Below are positions 16,652 to 24,994 of a stretch of 64,000 nt of DNA, one piece after another; within the stretch, counting starts at the first letter, position 1, and the number at the start of each line of letters is the position of its first letter. The position numbers and the translations under genes were made by a program. A model generated the notes under the pieces. The model saw only the letters and a program-made list of their open reading frames with translations, ran no database searches and had not been told where the DNA came from. Origin of the DNA: Altericroceibacterium indicum (GTDB lineage Bacteria; Pseudomonadota; Alphaproteobacteria; Sphingomonadales; Sphingomonadaceae); assembly GCF_009828105.1 (NCBI RefSeq), contig NZ_WTYQ01000005.1, positions 124,001 through 188,000 of the forward strand. The letters run 5' to 3'.

Positions 16652-16924
16652 TCAGCGCCGCGCGTTGCGGGCGATCACGGTTTCGGCATCAAGGGCCTCA
16701 TAGGCCGATTCCGGTGCCGCGAAAGCGGCGGTCAGTTCGGCTTTCAGTCGCTGGAACCCTTCCGTCTCAGCGCGCTCCTTGTCACGGCGGATGAGGTCGC
16801 GGACATATTCGCTGACATTCTCATAGGCACCGTCGTCGCCGACATTGTTGGCGACAAACTCGCCCAGCGTGCCGCTCACGCGCACATTCAGGGTCATGGC
16901 CTTGGGCATTGCAGCTTCCTTCAT
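16652..16924 (-). CDS. ParD-like ribbon-helix-helix antitoxin
   Basis: A 90-residue protein. An N-terminal ribbon-helix-helix domain (M-T-L-N-V-R-V-S-G-T-L-G-E-F-V, then Y-E-N-V-S-E-Y-V-R-D-L-I-R-R-D) is typical of ParD, followed by a toxin-binding tail. Start is ambiguous: ATG at 16924 has GAGG 7 bases ahead; the internal ATG at 16909 has AAGGAAG 5 bases ahead. It presumably neutralises the toxin encoded just downstream and represses the pair. Confidence 0.82.
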   Translation of the reverse strand: MKEAAMPKAMTLNVRVSGTLGEFVANNVGDDGAYENVSEYVRDLIRRDKERAETEGFQRLKAELTAAFAAPESAYEALDAETVIARNARR

Positions 16925-17182
16925 ATCTTGTCCTCAATTTAAGGGATATTGTGGACAAGTGCAAGCATATGGCCATTCAGTCCGGTGCGTTACCGCATTA
17001 AACCATTGATGGTTCCCTTGTGTCACTGCCCGGCGTTCAAAGGTGCTCCTACGCCATTTCCTGTCTTTCTTCGCCAGCCTGCGACGCGCACGTTTTCCTG
17101 TTGAGCCCTTCCGCTTTACGGCTTTCTTGATGAGCCCTGACGCCGGGCGGCGGTTTGCCCGGCACGATTGCGGGGGCTCACC

Positions 17183-18169
17183 TTGACCGTCCATCCGATC
17201 CGTTCCGAGGCAAGTTCACGCGGCGTGCGCATGCTGCGCACGGCGCTGGGTCCGTCGATCGCGGCCTGGCTCGACGATGCGACGGTGATCGAGGTCATGT
17301 TGAACCCCGACGGTCGGCTCTGGGTCGACCGGCTGGAAGAAGACATCGCCGACACTGGCATGACGCTCAGCGCTGCCGATGGCGAACGCATTGTCCGTCT
17401 GGTCGCACACCATGTTGGCGTCGAGGTGCATGCGCGTTGCCCGCGCGTCTCGGCCGAGCTTCCGACAAGCGGCGAACGCTTCGAGGGACTGCTGCCGCCC
17501 GTCGTCGCCGCGCCCGCCTTCGCGATCCGCAAACCGGCCGTCGCGGTGTTCACGCTCGACGATTATGCGACCGCCGGAATCATGTCGGAGGCTGAGGCGG
17601 CAGCACTGCGCGAGGGTGTTGCAACACGCGCCAATATTCTCGTCGCTGGTGGGACGGGCAGCGGCAAGACCACGCTGGTCAATGCGCTGCTGGCCGAGGT
17701 GGCGAAGACGGCTGATCGCATCGTCCTGATTGAAGACACGCGCGAGCTGCAGTGCGCCGCGCCTAACCTTGTTGCCATGCGGACCAAAGATGGTGTGGTT
17801 TCGCTGTCCGATCTCGTGCGGTCCTCGCTTCACTTGCGGCCCGACCGCATTCCGATCGGCGAGGTGCGCGGCGCCGAGGCGCTCGATCTCTTGAAAGCCT
17901 GGGGCACGGGGCATCCGGGCGGGATCGGCACCATCCATGCCGGAACCGCACTCGGCGCGCTGCGGCGCATGGAACAGCTCATCCAGGAGGCCGTCGTCAC
18001 GGTCCCGCGCGCGCTGCTCGCCGAGACCATCGACATCGTCGCCGTGCTGGTCCGCGACGGGCACGGCCGCCGCTTGGCCGAACTCGCCCGCGTCGACGGG
18101 CTTGATTCTTCCACCGGCGACTACCGCCTCACTGCGCTTTCCCAGCCCTCATCAGGAGACCTGCCATGA
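17183..18169 (+). CDS. trbB: conjugal transfer ATPase TrbB (VirB11 type)
   Basis: A 328-residue hexameric secretion ATPase for mating-pair formation. It has [13 protein letters not shown] (Walker A, about 155-167), I-E-D-T-R-E-L-Q (Asp box), [16 protein letters not shown] (Walker B region) and [11 protein letters not shown] (His box). The TTG at 17183 is chosen because GGGGG lies 6 bases upstream; a further in-frame TTG exists at 17168. It overlaps trbC by ATGA. All motifs are intact, but the rest of the operon is missing, so it cannot act in conjugation here. Confidence 0.9.
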   Translation: MTVHPIRSEASSRGVRMLRTALGPSIAAWLDDATVIEVMLNPDGRLWVDRLEEDIADTGMTLSAADGERIVRLVAHHVGVEVHARCPRVSAELPTSGERFEGLLPPVVAAPAFAIRKPAVAVFTLDDYATAGIMSEAEAAALREGVATRANILVAGGTGSGKTTLVNALLAEVAKTADRIVLIEDTRELQCAAPNLVAMRTKDGVVSLSDLVRSSLHLRPDRIPIGEVRGAEALDLLKAWGTGHPGGIGTIHAGTALGALRRMEQLIQEAVVTVPRALLAETIDIVAVLVRDGHGRRLAELARVDGLDSSTGDYRLTALSQPSSGDLP

Positions 18170-18501
18170 TTCATGCCATCCGGCATGGCGCCCGTCGCGC
18201 TATGCTTGTTGTCACCGCCAGCGTGATTGCGCTGTCCTTGTCTTCGCCTGCTTATGCCGGCGGATCGTCGATGCCCTGGGAAGCGCCGCTCCAGTCGATC
18301 CTCGAAAGCATCGAGGGTCCGGTGGCGAAGATCATCGCGGTGATGATCATCATCATTACCGGCCTGACGCTGGCGTTCGGCGATACGTCGGGCGGCGCGC
18401 GCAGACTGATCCAGATCGTGTTCGGCCTGTCGATAGCGTTCGCCGCGTCGAGCTTCTTCCTGTCGTTCTTCTCGTTCGGCGGCGGGGCGCTGGTCGCATG
18501 A
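18166..18501 (+). CDS. trbC: conjugal transfer pilin TrbC (VirB2 type)
   Basis: A 111-residue small membrane protein. A long signal peptide ends S-P-A-Y-A-G, followed by two hydrophobic segments (A-K-I-I-A-V-M-I-I-I-I-T-G-L-T-L-A-F and I-V-F-G-L-S-I-A-F-A-A-S-S-F-F-L). This matches the VirB2/TrbC prepilin layout. It overlaps both trbB and trbD. Confidence 0.88.
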   Translation: MIHAIRHGARRAMLVVTASVIALSLSSPAYAGGSSMPWEAPLQSILESIEGPVAKIIAVMIIIITGLTLAFGDTSGGARRLIQIVFGLSIAFAASSFFLSFFSFGGGALVA

Positions 18502-18785
18502 GCGACGCGGCCGATCCTGGCGAGCTGATCGCGGGCTTCCATGCGCCGGTCCATCGGGCGCTGACCGAGCCGATCTTGCTCGGCGGCGCGCCGCGCGCGC
18601 TCGCCATCGTCAATGGCACGCTGGCGGGCGCGATCGGCCTCGGCCTGCGGCTCTGGATCGCCGGCCTGGCGATCTGGGCGTTCGGTCATGTGCTGTCAGT
18701 TTGGGCCGCGCGGCGCGATCCGCAATTCGTGGACATGGCCGAAATGTGCGCTCGGGACGCACAACCATGTCTATCCACGCCTTGA
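18498..18785 (+). pseudogene. trbD: TrbD (VirB3 type), 3'-truncated
   Basis: It starts by ATGA overlap with trbC. Residues 1 to about 79 (P-V-H-R-A-L-T-E-P-I-L-L-G-G-A-P-R, then a transmembrane segment, then R-R-D-P-Q-F-V-D) are normal TrbD. From about base 18735 the frame runs into the reverse complement of an azoreductase gene, giving a short junk tail. The trbE-trbI genes that should follow are gone, so this is a deletion breakpoint. Confidence 0.82.
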
Positions 18786-19092
18786 AAGCAGCAGGCACCG
18801 TGAAATTGTGCATCGGCATGTCGATGATGATCGCGCTTGCCTGTTCGACTTCGGCGATCAGGTGCTCCGATACGGTCAGAGCGTCCGACTTGTTTGCAAA
18901 TGATCTCGTGCTCGCTGACAGGCTGGCTTGCACGAAACCGGCGCAGGGGAAAGGCGGCGGCGTTTCGGCAAGATCGCGGACCACGGCCGGGAGATCAATC
19001 GCGCTTTTGAGCCGCTCGACAAGGTGGCGGCCCAATTCGCGACTGTGAGACCCGGCCTGCTGCGGGCTGGTGCTGATATGCAGGATGCTCAT
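18740..19092 (-). pseudogene. FMN-dependent NADH-azoreductase, 3'-truncated
   Basis: About 117 residues match the N-terminal half of AzoR-type flavodoxin-fold quinone/azo reductases: M-S-I-L-H-I-S-T-S-P-Q…S-H-S-R-E-L-G, then A-S-L-S, then P-M-H-N-F-T-V-P-A-A-F-K-A-W-I-D. Homology ends at R-T-F-R where the trbD remnant begins, so the C-terminal half is lost. The start codon overlaps the stop of the acetyltransferase gene, so it was the last gene of the operon from 23389. The open frame to 18610 is only the antisense of trbD. Confidence 0.8.
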
Positions 19093-20051
19093 GCCGGCAA
19101 CGGCGCGTGGTCGGAGTTGATATCATAGGAAAACCGCAGAGCGCGGGGCAACAATCCTTCGCGATAGTAAAATTTGTGCCCCAGTGAATTCGAAAGCGCC
19201 GTATCCAGAACCAGCAGACTGAGATCGCGCTCGCCGCACTCGGCTTTAAGTCTGTCGAGCAATCGGTGGCCTGCACCGCTTCCCCTGACATCCGCATCGG
19301 TTACGAGATCGTCCACATAGAGGTGCGGACCATAAATGAGGTTTTCCTGGATGCGGTAACCGGCCAGCGCGACAGGCTGTTCGTCCTTCCAAAGCGCGAT
19401 CAGACTGTATCCGGTGGCTTTCTGCCGTTGCCATCGCGCAATAAAATCGCCCTCGTTCTCGAGGTGCGGCCGTAACTGTCGCATCAGAGGAAAACAGAGC
19501 GCCACATCCTCCGGCGTTTCGACACGTCTTACGGTGAGCGGCTGATGCCATTCTTCCCGCAACACGCTCATAATGCACGTGTCCCAGCGCTCACCATTCA
19601 CCGATGCTGACGACCGGCGCGTGCCTTCAAGCTTGAGGCCCAGCTTTTCATAGGTTCTTATGGCCACCGAATTCCAGGCGTAGACATTCAATTCGACACG
19701 CTCGATCGCTTCGAAGCCGAAGGCATGCTCGGTGACGAGGCGCAGCATCTGGCTGCCTTTTCCCTGACCCCGCATCTGCGGAGCAATGACCACGCGCGAG
19801 AGGGTCGCATTGCCGCTACGCCAATCCAGCGCGAGCTGGATGTGACCGACAGATTCACCGTCCTCCTGCGCCATCCAGCATAGGCGGTTGGGAGGATTCG
19901 TCTTTCCTTCGTCGAGCATCGCCTGAAGCATTTGTGCTGCGAGAGGATAGCTGACGGACGGGCCGCCCCATTGCACGGCTTCGACTTCATTGGTGAACCA
20001 GCTGCAGACGAGATCGAAATGCTCAGCGGCAAACGGGACTAAATGGATCAT
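19089..20051 (-). CDS. tandem GNAT N-acetyltransferase (two domains)
   Basis: A 320-residue protein with two GNAT folds. Domain 1 (about 1-165) is RimJ/RimL-like, with V-V-I-A-P-Q-M-R-G-Q-G-K-G-S-Q-M-L and N-x-x-A-I-R-T-Y-E-K-L-G-L. Domain 2 (about 172-310) has D-D-L-V-T-D-A-D-V-R-G-S-G-A-G-H-R-L-L and S-L-G-H-K-F-Y-Y-R-E-G. Both acetyl-CoA loops look intact. The acceptor is unknown. It lies fifth in a six-gene operon with exporters and redox enzymes, which suggests detoxification of a small molecule. 47 bp separate it from the upstream gene. Confidence 0.85.
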   Translation of the reverse strand: MIHLVPFAAEHFDLVCSWFTNEVEAVQWGGPSVSYPLAAQMLQAMLDEGKTNPPNRLCWMAQEDGESVGHIQLALDWRSGNATLSRVVIAPQMRGQGKGSQMLRLVTEHAFGFEAIERVELNVYAWNSVAIRTYEKLGLKLEGTRRSSASVNGERWDTCIMSVLREEWHQPLTVRRVETPEDVALCFPLMRQLRPHLENEGDFIARWQRQKATGYSLIALWKDEQPVALAGYRIQENLIYGPHLYVDDLVTDADVRGSGAGHRLLDRLKAECGERDLSLLVLDTALSNSLGHKFYYREGLLPRALRFSYDINSDHAPLPA

Positions 20052-20098
20052 GGGAATTCTTCGTATTCAGGGAGAGGAGGGGCGGTCTGACGGAGTAG

Positions 20099-20542
20099 CT
20101 ACCGCGGAATCGGAGGCGGAAAACGCAGGGCTGCGGCGATACGGTTCCAGTTGTTGATCGCGCCGACTGTAACGGTGAGAAGCACTGCCTCTTTCTCATC
20201 GAACACAGCGCGCAGGTCTTCCCAGTCGCTCTCGCCAGGCGATGTGCAGGCGAGCTCCGTCAGCAGCTCTGCCCAGCGCAGCGCCGCCATTTCGCGTTCC
20301 GAGAAAATGCCGGCGTCGCGCCAGGCTGCAACCAGCCCAAGCTTTGTCTCATCGACAGGCAGCTTGCGGGCGATATTGAGATGCAGCTGGATGCAAAAGG
20401 CGCATCCGTTGATATGCGACACGCGCAGCTTCACCAGCTCGGTCAGCTCCTTCTCAAGCCCGACATCATCGACGCATTTGCCCAATGCGAGGAGCGCTGC
20501 GTGGGCGTCGGGTTGAGACGTTCTGAAATCGTCATAGGTCAT
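20099..20542 (-). CDS. AhpD/carboxymuconolactone-decarboxylase-family protein
   Basis: A 147-residue protein with E-L-V-K-L-R-V-S-H-I-N-G-C-A-F-C-I-Q-L-H, the AhpD-type C-x-x-C…H redox motif, followed by E-R-E-M-A-A-L-R-W-A-E-L-L-T. Such proteins act as peroxidase-like or thiol-redox proteins. The ATG at 20542 overlaps the epimerase stop; the longer frame to 20932 lies inside the epimerase gene and is rejected. Substrate unknown. Confidence 0.88.
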   Translation of the reverse strand: MTYDDFRTSQPDAHAALLALGKCVDDVGLEKELTELVKLRVSHINGCAFCIQLHLNIARKLPVDETKLGLVAAWRDAGIFSEREMAALRWAELLTELACTSPGESDWEDLRAVFDEKEAVLLTVTVGAINNWNRIAAALRFPPPIPR

Positions 20543-21516
20543 AGGTCTTTCTCCATTCTCTGAAGGTCGGGGTTCTGTTCGCAGCCCGGTGATCGATCTG
20601 TGGCGAACGGAAGGTCGTCGCCCTCCCGCAAGGCTGTCAGAATGTCGGAGAAGCGCGTGTCGTAGCGCAGGCCGAGAACGCTTTGCGAACGGGTTGAATC
20701 GTAGACGCGCGAGATCGATTCCGGCAGTTGCCACCCCCGGCGGGCGAACAGCCGCGCTGCCTCTGGAAGCTGACGCCCGATGACTGTCTTGGCATTGCAT
20801 TTGAGATCGTCTGTGTCTTCGCGCGCGAAGGGTGTCGGCGCGGACAGGATGAACGTGTCGAATCCTAGCGCTGGTGCTCGCTCCAAGGCGAGGACATGTG
20901 CTCGCGCAGCGTCCTCGACCGTCAGGCGGCAATTCAGAAACTCGTTGGCCTTGTGATTGTCCGCGCTCAGATCCGGTTGTGCGCTATCCTCTCCGGGGAA
21001 GAACCGGCCTGGTCGCAGGACGATGCAGTTCATCCGATGCTGAAGGAAATGCAGGCGGCATAGCTGTTCCGCTGCGAGCTTGGTCACGCCGTAGACATTG
21101 CGCGGCTCGAGAGGGGCATAGCTTTCGTCAAACCAGACCGCTCTCGCGGATGTCCCGGTATGCACGGCCTGGCTGGCCATGAGCGATGTGGTCGACGTGA
21201 AGACGAAGCGGTCGACCCCGGCGGCGCGCGATACCTCCAGCATGTTCAGTGTGCCGTGCACATTCGTGTCCACGAAGGCAGAGGCGGGGCATCGGGCAAG
21301 GTCGGGCTGATGCAATCCGCCCGCATGAATCACCGCGTCGATATCCGCATTGGAAAATGCCCGGTCGACCATGCTGCGATCCGAAACCGAACCGACAATC
21401 CCGGTGTACTCGCCGGGCGCGATATCGAAGCCGGTGACGTCGTGCCCCTGTTCGGCCAGCATCGGCACCAGGAAGCGGCCGAGCCATCCCGAGGATCCGG
21501 TCAGCAGAACGCGCAT
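20539..21516 (-). CDS. NAD(P)-dependent epimerase/dehydratase (extended SDR)
   Basis: A 325-residue extended short-chain dehydrogenase fold. The N-terminal cofactor motif is L-L-T-G-S-S-G-W-L-G (G-x-x-G-x-x-G type). F-V-F-T-S-T-T-S precedes the active site, whose catalytic Y-G-V-T-K (Y-x-x-x-K) is near residue 140. Acts in the cytoplasm on an unknown sugar or carbonyl compound. It lies 13 bp after the LysE-type exporter gene and overlaps the AhpD-like gene. Confidence 0.87.
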   Translation of the reverse strand: MRVLLTGSSGWLGRFLVPMLAEQGHDVTGFDIAPGEYTGIVGSVSDRSMVDRAFSNADIDAVIHAGGLHQPDLARCPASAFVDTNVHGTLNMLEVSRAAGVDRFVFTSTTSLMASQAVHTGTSARAVWFDESYAPLEPRNVYGVTKLAAEQLCRLHFLQHRMNCIVLRPGRFFPGEDSAQPDLSADNHKANEFLNCRLTVEDAARAHVLALERAPALGFDTFILSAPTPFAREDTDDLKCNAKTVIGRQLPEAARLFARRGWQLPESISRVYDSTRSQSVLGLRYDTRFSDILTALREGDDLPFATDRSPGCEQNPDLQRMEKDL

Positions 21517-21529
21517 GTCTGTTCTTCCT

Positions 21530-22120
21530 TCACAACAGGGCCAGTCCGACCGAGGCGAGCAGCATGAGTGCGAAGACGATGTTGGCTGCCCGGCCAGTTT
21601 TCGGATGGTTGAGTAATTTCGAGAATGTCGCCCCGAAGGCGAGCCATGCTGTCTGGCTGACGATGATCACGCCGGTTAGCGCAGCCAGCTTGGCGACCAT
21701 GTCCAGCATGAGATCGCCTGCAACAACGCTATGCCCTGAATAGACCGCGCCGATCGCGGCAAAGGCCTTGGGGTTCGCAATAGCGAGCGCAAATCCCGGC
21801 ATGAAAGCGGGGGGCTTCGTGGCGGACTTCGCGGCGGGGCCCACGGGCGCGGTCGCGATTGTCCATGCAAGGTAGAGGATATAGGCGCCGGCAAGCACCA
21901 TCAGCGCTGTAAGTAGGGCTGGCCAGGCAAGCAGCAATGCCGTGACGCCGGTGGCTATCATCAGCAGGGCGGCGCCGGTGCCCGCCATGACGCCGCAGAG
22001 ATAGGGCAAGCCGGGGCGAAAGCCGAATGCCGATCCCAGGCCGGCTAGGCTCACTGTTACCGGGCCGGGGCTCCCCATGAGCGGGAAGGCCGCGAGCAGA
22101 AGGAAAGCCAAGTTCTCCAT
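21530..22120 (-). CDS. LysE/RhtB-family exporter
   Basis: A 196-residue inner-membrane protein with about six hydrophobic segments. The family motif is G-S-P-G-P-V-T-V-S-L near residue 17; a central P-G-F-A-L-A-I-A-N-P-K-A follows. LysE-type proteins export amino acids and related small compounds. It starts 3 bp after the MFS gene stop, so the two transporters are co-expressed under the divergent LysR gene. Confidence 0.88.
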   Translation of the reverse strand: MENLAFLLLAAFPLMGSPGPVTVSLAGLGSAFGFRPGLPYLCGVMAGTGAALLMIATGVTALLLAWPALLTALMVLAGAYILYLAWTIATAPVGPAAKSATKPPAFMPGFALAIANPKAFAAIGAVYSGHSVVAGDLMLDMVAKLAALTGVIIVSQTAWLAFGATFSKLLNHPKTGRAANIVFALMLLASVGLALL

Positions 22121-22123
22121 CGG

Positions 22124-23389
22124 CTAGGTTGCCAGCCCGGGCGTCAGGGGCCGCTCCCTTACGAACAGGTGCAGCACGGCGGAGAGCAGGCCGAGCAGGA
22201 TCGAGACGCGCCAAATCAGCGCGTAGTTGCCATAGTAGTCATACCAGTCCCCGGCGAGCCAGATGCCAGCGAAGCTGCCGAGCTGATGGCTGAGGAATAC
22301 TAATCCGAACAGCGTGCCCATCACGCGTGGCCCGAACATCGCCAGCACCAGCTCGCTCGTCAGCGGGAGGGTCGAAAGCCACAGAACCCCCATGGCGAAG
22401 GCGAAGATCATGACCGATGACGGCGTGACCGGCTGGTTGATGAAGGAGAGAATGACCAGGGCCCGCAAGGCGTAGATCGCCGACAGAATGTAGGGCTTGG
22501 GAAAGATCATGCTCAGCTGTGCGGCGAGAACCGTGCCGAGGATATTGGCCAGCCCGACCATTGACAGGGCTTTAAGGCCGAACGCGCGCAATTCCTCTGG
22601 CGACATGCTGGTGCCGGTGCAGAAATGCTCCACATAATTGGGCAAGTGGGCGGTGATGAAGCCGAGATGGAAGCCGCAGACGAAGAAGCCCGCGTTCAGG
22701 AACAGGAAGCCGCGGTGCCGGCAGGCAGAAACAACCGTGCCGACAAGCGCGACCGGAGCGATGCGCCGGAATTCGCCGGGCCTGTCGCCTTGGCTGGGGG
22801 TGGTTCGCAAATAGGGAATGCACAGGGCCATCGGCGCAATCATCGCCGCGAGGACGAGCATGGTCAGCCGCCAGTCCAGCCATTCGATGAGCCACGCAGC
22901 CACGAGCGGCACAACGACCTGTCCCGCTGAGCCCAAAGCTGACGCGATGCCGAGATAGAGGCTGCGCTTTTCGACGGGTGCGGCTCTGCCGACCACGGCC
23001 AGGACAATGCCGAATGCCGTGCCCGATATGCCCATTCCGACCAGCAGTCCGGCGCCCAGATGCTGGGCCAGTGGTGTCGTCCCGAGCGCGCAAACGACCA
23101 TGCCCACGGTGTAAAAGCCAAGGCCGATCCACAAGGCGCGGCGGTCGCCATAACGATCGGCAATCAGGCCGAAGGCGGGCTGTGCGAGGCCCCATGCGAG
23201 ATTCTGGATCGCGATCGAGAGGGAAAATATCTCGATCCTGCCGCCAAACAGGTCGTTCGAGAGCGGTTCGACGAGGCCGCCGAATACTGAGCGGACTCCG
23301 AAGGCGAGCGCCAGTATCACCCCACCAGCCAGGATGATCGGGAGCATCGAGCGCTTTTGCAGTGTGGATGTCTCGTCGATGACTGGCAA
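22124..23389 (-). CDS. MFS transporter
   Basis: A 421-residue major facilitator protein with 12 predicted hydrophobic segments. The A-like loop motif G-L-I-A-D-R-Y-G-D-R-R lies between helices 2 and 3. The arrangement resembles OxlT/CynX-type carriers. First gene of the leftward operon MFS-LysE-epimerase-AhpD-GNAT-azoR', divergent from a LysR regulator 82 bp away. Substrate not deducible. Confidence 0.87.
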   Translation of the reverse strand: MPVIDETSTLQKRSMLPIILAGGVILALAFGVRSVFGGLVEPLSNDLFGGRIEIFSLSIAIQNLAWGLAQPAFGLIADRYGDRRALWIGLGFYTVGMVVCALGTTPLAQHLGAGLLVGMGISGTAFGIVLAVVGRAAPVEKRSLYLGIASALGSAGQVVVPLVAAWLIEWLDWRLTMLVLAAMIAPMALCIPYLRTTPSQGDRPGEFRRIAPVALVGTVVSACRHRGFLFLNAGFFVCGFHLGFITAHLPNYVEHFCTGTSMSPEELRAFGLKALSMVGLANILGTVLAAQLSMIFPKPYILSAIYALRALVILSFINQPVTPSSVMIFAFAMGVLWLSTLPLTSELVLAMFGPRVMGTLFGLVFLSHQLGSFAGIWLAGDWYDYYGNYALIWRVSILLGLLSAVLHLFVRERPLTPGLAT

Positions 23390-23458
23390 CGCGTGTTCTG
23401 CTCCCGAATTGGTTCAGCTGAGGCCGGAACTTGACCGCTGTGTAGCACTCACCTACCA

Positions 23459-23473
23459 ATTCGAATAACGAAT
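23459..23473 (+). promoter_or_regulatory. LysR-type palindrome in the divergent promoter
   Basis: ATTCG-N5-CGAAT is a perfect inverted repeat of the T-N11-A class. It lies in the divergent intergenic region and overlaps the LysR gene's start codon by two bases. A LysR protein bound here could control both itself and the MFS operon. Confidence 0.5.
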
Positions 23474-24374
23474 GTATTTGAAGTGTGAGTTCGTAGATTC
23501 GAAATTGAAGACGTCGTTCGACATCGACTCTCTGCGGGCCATTGTGGTCGGCGCAGACCTAGGCAGCTTCTCGCGCGCAGCGGTGCAACTAGGGCGCTCG
23601 CAATCGGCGATCAGCATGCAACTCAAGAAGCTTGAGGAGCAGGCGGGCGCGCAGTTGTTCGCGCGCAAAGGCAGGGGGCTCGTCCCCACCGCCGCCGGCG
23701 AAGCGCTGATCGCCTATGCCCGCAAGATCGTGGACCTGAATGACGAAGCGGCGCTCGCTTTGGGCGCTGCCACCAATACCGGGGTTGTGCGTCTCGGATT
23801 GCCGCAGGATTTCTTCGAGGATGTAATGCCTGCAACGCTCACCGCGTTCTCCAGTCAACATCCAACCGCACAGGTCGATATCCGCGCTGGTCAAAATCAT
23901 AAGCTTGCCGAGGAAGTTGCCGCAGGCAGGCTGGACGGCGCTATCGTCTATTTCGACGAGGGTTCCGGTGGCGAAGGGGAGCTGCTCTGCACCTTGCCGA
24001 TGCGCTGGCTTGTCCATGAGAGTTTCAAGCCCGCAGGGGCGAAGCCGGTGCCGCTGGTGATGTTCGACCACCCCTGCCTGTTTCGTAAAGCGGCGCTGTC
24101 CGCCTTGGACCGTGCCAGACTGCCGTGGCGCGCGGCGGTGACAACCCCCAGCCTCTCCTATGTCTGGGCTGCACTTCGCTCGAAGCTTGGAATAGCTGTG
24201 CGCACTGCGCATGGTGTCCCGGAGGATATGGTCTGCGTCGATGGCAGGTTCGGCCTTCCCGACCTGCCTCCCATCGAAATCCGCCTGCTCACCTCGCAAA
24301 CCGCTTCGTCTTCCGCGGAGGATATGTGTGGAATCCTGCGCGGAGAGGCAAATCGGCTGATCGCGCCGACTTGA
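23472..24374 (+). CDS. LysR-family transcriptional regulator
   Basis: A 300-residue LTTR. An N-terminal winged HTH occupies about residues 18-75 (S-F-S-R-A-A-V-Q-L-G-R-S-Q-S-A-I-S-M-Q-L-K-K-L-E), followed by a linker helix and a periplasmic-binding-type effector domain from about residue 105. It is divergent from the MFS/LysE operon, the usual arrangement for a LysR regulator and its target. Confidence 0.9.
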   Translation: MYLKCEFVDSKLKTSFDIDSLRAIVVGADLGSFSRAAVQLGRSQSAISMQLKKLEEQAGAQLFARKGRGLVPTAAGEALIAYARKIVDLNDEAALALGAATNTGVVRLGLPQDFFEDVMPATLTAFSSQHPTAQVDIRAGQNHKLAEEVAAGRLDGAIVYFDEGSGGEGELLCTLPMRWLVHESFKPAGAKPVPLVMFDHPCLFRKAALSALDRARLPWRAAVTTPSLSYVWAALRSKLGIAVRTAHGVPEDMVCVDGRFGLPDLPPIEIRLLTSQTASSSAEDMCGILRGEANRLIAPT

Positions 24375-24412
24375 TAACCAGATGGCGTGTACGGAGCTGA
24401 AAGGATCTCATC

Positions 24413-24850
24413 ATGACAGAAGGACCGCAACGTCCGATAGCGGCAACCATCGCGGTGGTTTTTCGTGAGGGTCAGGTCCTGCTCGTTCGCAGGGCCAATC
24501 CGCCAGATGCAGGGCGGTGGGGTTTTCCCGGCGGGAAGATCGAAACCGGCGAAACCATAGAACAGGCTGCCATTCGCGAACTTTACGAGGAAACCGCGAT
24601 CCGAGGCGAGGCCTTACAAACCTTCACCGCTGTCGATGCTTTCGATTATGATGACGACGGCGGGCTTCGTCGGCACTTTATCCTTATTGCCGTGCTATGC
24701 CGATGGTGTTCGGGCGAACCTGTTGCTGGTGATGACGCGCTCGAAGCCAGATGGTTCGACCTCGCGGAACTCAAGGACGCAAACGTCGCACTCAGTCTGA
24801 ATGTCAGCGAGGTTGCATGGCAGGCCACCGCCATGAGCCGAGCCAGTTAA
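24413..24850 (+). CDS. NUDIX hydrolase
   Basis: A 145-residue protein with the Nudix box G-G-K-I-E-T-G-E-T-I-E-Q-A-A-I-R-E-L-Y-E-E at about residues 42-62. The metal-binding R-E-x-x-E-E core is intact; the final consensus Gly is Ala. It resembles ADP-ribose/MutT-type pyrophosphatases. Downstream of the LysR gene with 38 bp between; no clear link with the neighbouring systems. Substrate unknown. Confidence 0.88.
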   Translation: MTEGPQRPIAATIAVVFREGQVLLVRRANPPDAGRWGFPGGKIETGETIEQAAIRELYEETAIRGEALQTFTAVDAFDYDDDGGLRRHFILIAVLCRWCSGEPVAGDDALEARWFDLAELKDANVALSLNVSEVAWQATAMSRAS

Positions 24851-24902
24851 GCGTTGGAGGTTTCGCTCAAAGTCTGATTAGCGTTCCGCGATGTCCATTG
24901 TT

Positions 24903-24921
24903 GCAAATCATTATCATTCGC
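24903..24921 (+). promoter_or_regulatory. Fur-box-like site upstream of the ECF sigma gene
   Basis: On the minus strand the 19 bp read GCGAATGATAATGATTTGC, matching the Fur consensus at about 14 of 19 positions including the central AATGATAAT. It lies about 75-90 bp before the sigma factor start, as expected for iron control of FecI-type systems. Confidence 0.6.
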
Positions 24922-24994
24922 GTTATCCGCTGGCATATATTTGCTCGACGACTTTAAAGAACCATGATCGCCGGGTTACGATCAGGGGTTATTC

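Noticed and set aside
16934-17194. 86-codon minus-strand frame between the parDE-type pair and trbB
   Set aside because: Basic low-complexity product, no ribosome site, overlaps the trbB leader.
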